64,000 nucleotides of DNA, taken from JBKCUI01 sp052161605. GTDB lineage: Bacteria > Planctomycetota > Planctomycetia > Pirellulales > Pirellulaceae. The translations under genes and the position numbers were made by a program. Of the stretch, positions 59,865 through 64,000 are shown piece by piece; the first letter of the stretch is position 1; every line of letters begins with the position of its first letter. The notes beneath the pieces are model-generated. The model did no database searches. It had not been told where the DNA came from and worked only from the letters and a program-made list of their open reading frames with translations. The stretch lies in the NCBI GenBank assembly GCA_052161605.1, contig CP197409.1. One strand, given 5' to 3'.

Positions 59865-60974
59865 ATGAACGACACGATCCGCATTCGCTTGAGTCTCGGC
59901 TTGTTAATGGTGGCTGTGATTCACGCTATTCTGTTGGGAGTGGTTTTTACAGCCCTACACCAGCAAGCGTTACCAAAATTACCACAGCCACGTTTCAGCG
60001 ATACGTTGAATCCGACACCGACACCCCAAGTCGGCCCGATCGAGAAACTGCCGGAGCCTCAAACGGTAAATCTTCGTGCTCAGGGGGAGATGAAGCAAGG
60101 CATCCTGGGGAATCGACTGGGCCGCCTTTTACCAGTCCGTCAGCCAAGCGTTTATGAAGTTCCCAAAACTGTGACGCGTGCCTCGACTTGTACCACGAAC
60201 GGAAACTGCCCGCCAACAGCCAATAAAACGGATCCTCCGTCGCAGCCAGCATCGGAACCGACATCCCATCAAAAACAGCAGACGGCTGTCGATATTCAGA
60301 GCGCACTTCCTGGAACGCTTTTCGACGAGCGCGAGCGTACACCTGCTCCGATCGTGGCTCCCATGAAGCCGCGCGAAAGCAAAGGTTATCAGTTGGCGCT
60401 TTTCGTAAGTTCGGACTCCCAAAGTCGCCAATTGGTCCAGTGGTTCGAAAAGAACTTGCCATTAACCCAACTGCGAGAACGATGCGAATTCCAGGTTTAT
60501 ACGCCCGAGAATCCACTCTACCGAGAACGCTTTGCCACTCTAGTTCCCAGGGATCAGTTTCCCGTCGTGTTATTGCAAGATTCCCAAGGTGGTCACATCC
60601 ACGCTGCTGGTCGGGCCATGATTCCTTCGACTCCCGAGGAACTCTACTCGGATCTGAAGTATGGATACGAACTCTACGAGCAAGCCCTTCAAGCGGAAAA
60701 AACGGGAGCCATTCGATCCATGGGATATTCGTGGGATGACGCGATTACTCCAACCATGTCCTTGTTTTCTCAAGATTGCCCCGATGGATATTGCCCGATC
60801 GATATTGCGGATCGATGGCGTCCCGGTTCACGTGTGCGAGACAAATTGTTCGACGAGGTTCGCGATAGCCGCGGCGCCATTCTGTGGGCCTCGGCAAGTG
60901 AACTCGCCACGATCGCTTTGATTGTCATTGCGGTCATCCTGTTAGGCTTCATTCTGATCAAACGAGGAGTGTAA
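59865..60974 (+). CDS. Two-segment membrane protein with a thioredoxin-like central domain
   Basis: A 369-residue protein with membrane segments near residues 8-30 and 346-366, joined by a large domain. SKGYQLALFVSSDSQSRQLV and CEFQVYTPENPLYRERFATL resemble a thioredoxin-like fold without the C-x2-C site. It lies four bases after the peptidase gene and three before the next, so the trio may work together. Function unknown. Confidence 0.6.
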   Translation: MNDTIRIRLSLGLLMVAVIHAILLGVVFTALHQQALPKLPQPRFSDTLNPTPTPQVGPIEKLPEPQTVNLRAQGEMKQGILGNRLGRLLPVRQPSVYEVPKTVTRASTCTTNGNCPPTANKTDPPSQPASEPTSHQKQQTAVDIQSALPGTLFDERERTPAPIVAPMKPRESKGYQLALFVSSDSQSRQLVQWFEKNLPLTQLRERCEFQVYTPENPLYRERFATLVPRDQFPVVLLQDSQGGHIHAAGRAMIPSTPEELYSDLKYGYELYEQALQAEKTGAIRSMGYSWDDAITPTMSLFSQDCPDGYCPIDIADRWRPGSRVRDKLFDEVRDSRGAILWASASELATIALIVIAVILLGFILIKRGV

Positions 60975-60976
60975 AC

Positions 60977-61225
60977 GTGACAACTTTGTTGATTGCAGTC
61001 GCTGTGGTCCTGGTCTTACTAGCCATTGCCGTCTATCCCAGGAAACAAACCAACGGAGCGCAAGCAGGTTCACCACCTCCCTCTTGGGATACATCAGGCC
61101 TTAGGGTGCGCCAAGTGAACGAAGAGGCCCATGCGATTGCCGAGGAGTTTCGGCAACGTGCGGAGGATGCTTGGCGGGCGGACCTTCGTGAAAAAGCCTC
61201 CAAACTACTAACGGACAGCAAATGA
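60977..61225 (+). CDS. Small single-span membrane protein
   Basis: An 82-residue protein starting at GTG (MTTLLIAVAVVLVLLAIAVY), with one N-terminal membrane helix and a charged helical C-terminus. It overlaps the next gene by four bases. It may be a spanin-like or holin-like partner of the preceding membrane proteins, which is speculation. Confidence 0.6.
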   Translation: MTTLLIAVAVVLVLLAIAVYPRKQTNGAQAGSPPPSWDTSGLRVRQVNEEAHAIAEEFRQRAEDAWRADLREKASKLLTDSK

Positions 61226-61605
61226 GTGACTTGCTTCACCAAGGTCAGGAGTGGCTTTCCTCCCAATTGACAGAACACGCTTCTCGAGAGGTGGTGTACC
61301 GTCGTGGGGAGTTGGGAGTCCTCTTGCGAGCCACCATCGGAAAATCGATGTACGACCAGGATGACGGTCAAGGCATTGTCACCCGCAGTCAGGTGCGCGA
61401 TTTTCTCATCGATACTCGCGATCTCATCACCTCCATCATTGGCTCATTGCCACAACGTGGAGATACGATTGTCGAAATTGATAGTGACCACACCTTCATT
61501 TTTGAAGTCATGGCCTTGGGAGGCGAGCCCCCCTGGCGTTACAGCGATCCATTCCGTCTCAAACTCCGCATCCATACCAAGCAAGTCGAATCTCATTCAA
61601 CATGA
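61222..61605 (+). CDS. Head-tail connector-like phage protein
   Basis: A 127-residue protein (MSDLLHQGQEWLSSQLTEHA, then VTRSQVRDFLIDTRDLITSI) with a pattern seen in head-tail joining proteins. It is coupled to the neighbouring genes by four-base overlaps on both sides. Confidence 0.6.
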   Translation: MSDLLHQGQEWLSSQLTEHASREVVYRRGELGVLLRATIGKSMYDQDDGQGIVTRSQVRDFLIDTRDLITSIIGSLPQRGDTIVEIDSDHTFIFEVMALGGEPPWRYSDPFRLKLRIHTKQVESHST

Positions 61606-62030
61606 CCACTATTCTGCAGATTGCTGATAGCGTAACGACCCAGCTGAACGCTGCCGAGTTGGGATTGGAGTTTGAAGCAGAACGCTTGTACGTTCCCAAC
61701 AGGGACATCGAGGAGATGAAGCCCTTGCGTGTGAGCGTAGTTCCTCGCGATGTGGAGTTGCTACCTCATGATCGCGCACGGAATCGTTGCCTCTACCGAA
61801 TCGATGTGGCTATTCAAAAAAAGTTTACACAAGGAACGAACCAAGAGATCGATCCACTTCTCAGCTTTGTGGAACAGATCGCTGATGAGTTCCGCCTCAA
61901 ACGTCTCCTGTCGTTTCAAGCAGCACGCTGTATCAAGGTGGAACACACTGTTCTCTACTCAAGTGAACATTGGGAGCAATTGCGTCTTTTCACCAGTCTC
62001 CTCACCCTGACCTTTGAGCTTGCGAAATGA
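61602..62030 (+). CDS. Tail-terminator-like phage protein
   Basis: A 142-residue protein (MTTILQIADSVTTQLNAAEL) whose position between connector and gp10-like genes, together with its mixed alpha/beta pattern, fits a tail terminator or minor tail protein. It overlaps the next gene by four bases. Confidence 0.55.
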   Translation: MTTILQIADSVTTQLNAAELGLEFEAERLYVPNRDIEEMKPLRVSVVPRDVELLPHDRARNRCLYRIDVAIQKKFTQGTNQEIDPLLSFVEQIADEFRLKRLLSFQAARCIKVEHTVLYSSEHWEQLRLFTSLLTLTFELAK

Positions 62031-62590
62031 TCCAGGTGCGCGTGCAAATGCAATTCGATTCCCAAGGGGTACAGCGCAAGGTCCAGTCTGCCACGTTTCG
62101 GTCCTTGGGGCACGCCGGGGCTGCGATTCGTCTCACGGCTCGTCGTAGTATCCGAAGACGAAAAAATCCATCGCTTGCTGGTTCTCCCCCCCACACCCAG
62201 ACCGGGCATTTGAAACGTGTTATTCGTTTCGAGGTCTCGCGCGACAAAACGGAGGTTGCGATCGGTCCTGTGAATGAATATGCGGGCAAGATTTGGAACC
62301 TGCATGAATTCGGTGGCAGGGCCAAGAGCCGTCGCCTCCTGAAATCCCATGAATTCTCCGTGGGGGAATACGGGCCGATCCGAATCAAGCATCGGGGTTT
62401 CAACACCAAATTCGCTCGTATTCGATTGAGTTCGGCTGCCCAAGCGACTCGAGCCACGCGGCTGATCGAAGAAGAGAACAATCGACGTCGAGCCCAAGTC
62501 AGAAACTATCCCAAACGCCCGTTCATGAAGCCCGCTTTAGAGGCGAATCGTTCAAGACTACCCCAGTTCTGGGCCAACTCGGTTAACTAA
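62027..62590 (+). CDS. HK97 gp10-like tail-completion protein
   Basis: A 187-residue very basic protein. GSPPHTQTGHLKRVIRFEVS and AGKIWNLHEFGGRAKSRRLL are typical of gp10-like head-tail proteins, as is the end KRPFMKPALEANRSRL. It completes the head-to-tail interface, followed by the tail tube gene. Confidence 0.8.
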   Translation: MIQVRVQMQFDSQGVQRKVQSATFRSLGHAGAAIRLTARRSIRRRKNPSLAGSPPHTQTGHLKRVIRFEVSRDKTEVAIGPVNEYAGKIWNLHEFGGRAKSRRLLKSHEFSVGEYGPIRIKHRGFNTKFARIRLSSAAQATRATRLIEEENNRRRAQVRNYPKRPFMKPALEANRSRLPQFWANSVN

Positions 62591-62606
62591 AGGAGATGGA
62601 AAGCAA

Positions 62607-63044
62607 ATGGCAGAAGTTGTACTCGGTCTCGATGCCGTTCTGAAAATCGATGGCGATGAGATCAAAAACTGCAAAGATCTCACAGTCTCCCTGGAAAAGG
62701 CTGAAGCCGACGCGAGCACTCGCGACAGCAACGGTTGGCGAGCCACCGTGGGAACGCTCAAGGATGCGTCCATCGAGTTTACCGTGCTCAATAAGGTGGG
62801 GGATGATACGTTTTCCATGATTCAGGATCTGTTCATGTCGGGGGATCCTTGCGACGTAGAAATCAGTGATGCCGGTGGCACACTCCTGCTAACCTGCGAA
62901 GTCATGCAGTTCAACGTCAATCAGAACCTTGAGGAGGTCATTGCTGCGGATGTGACTCTCAAGCCGACCCAGTCGACCTCTGGTAGTGGAATGAATGTCG
63001 GGGCTGGCAGTGGTTCTGGGGGCGGTACCGGAGGAGGTAACTAA
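62607..63044 (+). CDS. Phage tail tube protein
   Basis: A 145-residue protein (MAEVVLGLDAVLKIDGDEIK) with KDASIEFTVLNKVGDDTFSM in the core, typical of tail tube proteins of the Siphoviridae-like type. The Gly/Ser-rich tail (GSGSGGGTGGGN) is unstructured. It has a good ribosome site (AAAGGAGATGG). Confidence 0.78.
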   Translation: MAEVVLGLDAVLKIDGDEIKNCKDLTVSLEKAEADASTRDSNGWRATVGTLKDASIEFTVLNKVGDDTFSMIQDLFMSGDPCDVEISDAGGTLLLTCEVMQFNVNQNLEEVIAADVTLKPTQSTSGSGMNVGAGSGSGGGTGGGN

Positions 63045-63047
63045 TTC

Positions 63048-63515
63048 ATGAAGAAATTTATAGACGCGCAAGGGCGATACTGGGTCGTCGATATCAATGT
63101 GGCCACGATCAAACGAGTGAAAGCACTCGTGGGGGTCAATCTGCTTACCGTAGTGGAGGGCGAGTTGGTCGAACGATTGAGCTCCGATCCCATCTTGTTG
63201 TGCGATGTTCTGTATGGTGTTTGTAAACCTCAGGCAGACCGAGAGGGAATCTCTGATGAAGATTTCGGGACGGGATTGGCGGGAGATGCCATTGCTGACG
63301 CAACGACCTGTCTTATCGAAGCCTTGGTGGAATTCTTCCCGGAGCCACGACGCCGTCTGCTTCAGAGAGCGGCGGCGAAGTTTCACACCGTGCAGACCAA
63401 AGCATTTCAGATGATCGAGACGAAACTCGAAAACTCGGCGATCGAGACCAACCTGCTGCGACAACTCGAGAACGAGTTACAGCAAGCGTTACCGAGCAAC
63501 TTATCTTCCGAATAG
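63048..63515 (+). CDS. Tail assembly chaperone, first frame
   Basis: A 155-residue protein (MKKFIDAQGRYWVVDINVAT) with an acidic core and helical C-terminus, placed after the tail tube as expected for a gpG-like tail chaperone. The next gene is in the minus-one frame with an open overlap, as in gpG/gpGT pairs. Confidence 0.6.
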   Translation: MKKFIDAQGRYWVVDINVATIKRVKALVGVNLLTVVEGELVERLSSDPILLCDVLYGVCKPQADREGISDEDFGTGLAGDAIADATTCLIEALVEFFPEPRRRLLQRAAAKFHTVQTKAFQMIETKLENSAIETNLLRQLENELQQALPSNLSSE

Positions 63516-63523
63516 CTGGTGTC

Positions 63524-63772
63524 TTGGGTGTGGATCCTATGCCACTGACTTTACGCGAACTGGTGTGGATGGTTCGTGGAAAGCGGGAGCATGATTGGGG
63601 GTTAGCGAGCCACGTCATGGCTTTGTTAGCAGAAATCAATCGCGATCGTAAAAAGCGCCGGAGACCCTTTCGCGCGGAGGACTTTAATCCGACGCTTGCG
63701 GTTCGGGCAAAGCCTATTCCGTGTTCTGTTTCTCAACTGGCCAAGATTCTCAACGTTCCTCTTCAATCATGA
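63524..63772 (+). CDS. Tail assembly chaperone-like protein, second frame
   Basis: An 82-residue protein (or from ATG 63539, MPLTLRELVWMVRGKREHDW) with a basic segment NRDRKKRRRPFRAEDFNP. It may be the C-terminal part of a minus-one frameshift product of the 63048 gene; that frame is open leftward past 63362. I see no standard slippery heptamer. Confidence 0.55.
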   Translation: MGVDPMPLTLRELVWMVRGKREHDWGLASHVMALLAEINRDRKKRRRPFRAEDFNPTLAVRAKPIPCSVSQLAKILNVPLQS

Positions 63773-64000
63773 CGCAGACTAACGCTCAGAAAATTCGAGG
63801 TGGGAAACCGATGCGGGGACTGGCAGAGTTCCCGACGGAGTCGATGCCCCTGTGGATTGATGCAAACGGGCAGCTCAGTGCTGCGGAGATCAATCCTCCA
63901 CCTCCGGACTTAGAGAACTACGTTCCCAAGTCGCGCGAGCTCAGTATCAATGGTGTCGCTTTTGATCTGAGCGAAGATCGTGAATGGGACCTAGAGGTTG
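63769..64000 (+). CDS. Phage protein, partial (cut by window edge)
   Basis: Starts ATG overlapping the preceding stop by four bases and remains open for 77 codons to the window end (MTQTNAQKIRGGKPMRGLAE, then FPTESMPLWIDANGQLSAAE). It lies where tail tape-measure or baseplate genes follow in such phages, but no motif allows a call. Confidence 0.55.
   Translation, partial: MTQTNAQKIRGGKPMRGLAEFPTESMPLWIDANGQLSAAEINPPPPDLENYVPKSRELSINGVAFDLSEDREWDLEV

Noticed and set aside
1..64000. CRISPR arrays, rRNA and tRNA genes
   Set aside because: I saw no regularly spaced short repeats and no cloverleaf-like segments. A dedicated scan (for example a tRNA model search) would be needed to exclude them firmly.

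Overview
The window looks like a planctomycete chromosome, probably Pirellulaceae-like. Evidence is the DUF2924 plus large serine recombinase module, many small exported Cys/His-rich proteins and moderate GC. It carries a metal-efflux cluster, a defence-type operon, a stretch of recombinases and toxin-antitoxin pairs, and most of a tailed-phage genome that runs off the right end. I saw no rRNA, tRNA or CRISPR array. All family calls come from reading motifs, not from searches.

Region 1 (1-14.3 kb, all minus strand) is an efflux and metal-homeostasis cluster. A TolC-like channel (12223-13770), a CusB/CzcB-like adaptor (9817-11358) and a CusA/CzcA-like RND pump (6590-9799) would form a three-part envelope pump. 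Around them are His- or Cys-rich exported proteins, a periplasmic HMA-type metal-binding protein and a MacB-like ABC export system (ATPase, two FtsX-like permeases, membrane-fusion protein, lipoprotein).

Region 2 (14.7-22.5 kb) holds a divergent XRE regulator and a tightly overlapping four-gene operon: an MmeI-like DNA methyltransferase without a visible nuclease motif, a RhuM-family protein, a DEAD/DEAH helicase and a GIY-YIG nuclease. I recognise no named system with this composition, and it is the best candidate here for an undescribed restriction or anti-phage system. The methyltransferase gene contains two copies of a GC-rich palindromic repeat, read in two different frames.

Region 3 (22.5-34.8 kb) is mosaic. 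A 287-bp direct repeat flanks a serine recombinase plus AbiE toxin-antitoxin cassette. A DUF2924/recombinase operon follows. A second pair of diverged direct repeats flanks a PIN/RHH toxin-antitoxin cassette. Then come an uncharacterised two-gene operon, a HigBA-like pair whose toxin has an early stop codon, and a small operon resembling an orphan antitoxin.

Region 4 (34.9-64 kb) is a prophage. A sigma-70-like factor is followed by replication genes (Cas4/RecB-like exonuclease, RecA-like Sak4-type ATPase, DUF669 protein, RusA, primase-helicase), an HNH protein and a ParB-methyltransferase. An accessory block of eleven minus-strand genes (45.2-50.7 kb) sits between these and the terminase. Then come portal, protease-capsid fusion, DUF2190, a lipoprotein cysteine peptidase with membrane partners, head-tail connectors, tail tube and tail-assembly genes. 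A 28-bp motif occurs three times, upstream of the recombinase, replication and structural modules, and may be the promoter recognised by the phage sigma factor. A second bipartite motif precedes six of the minus-strand transcription units.
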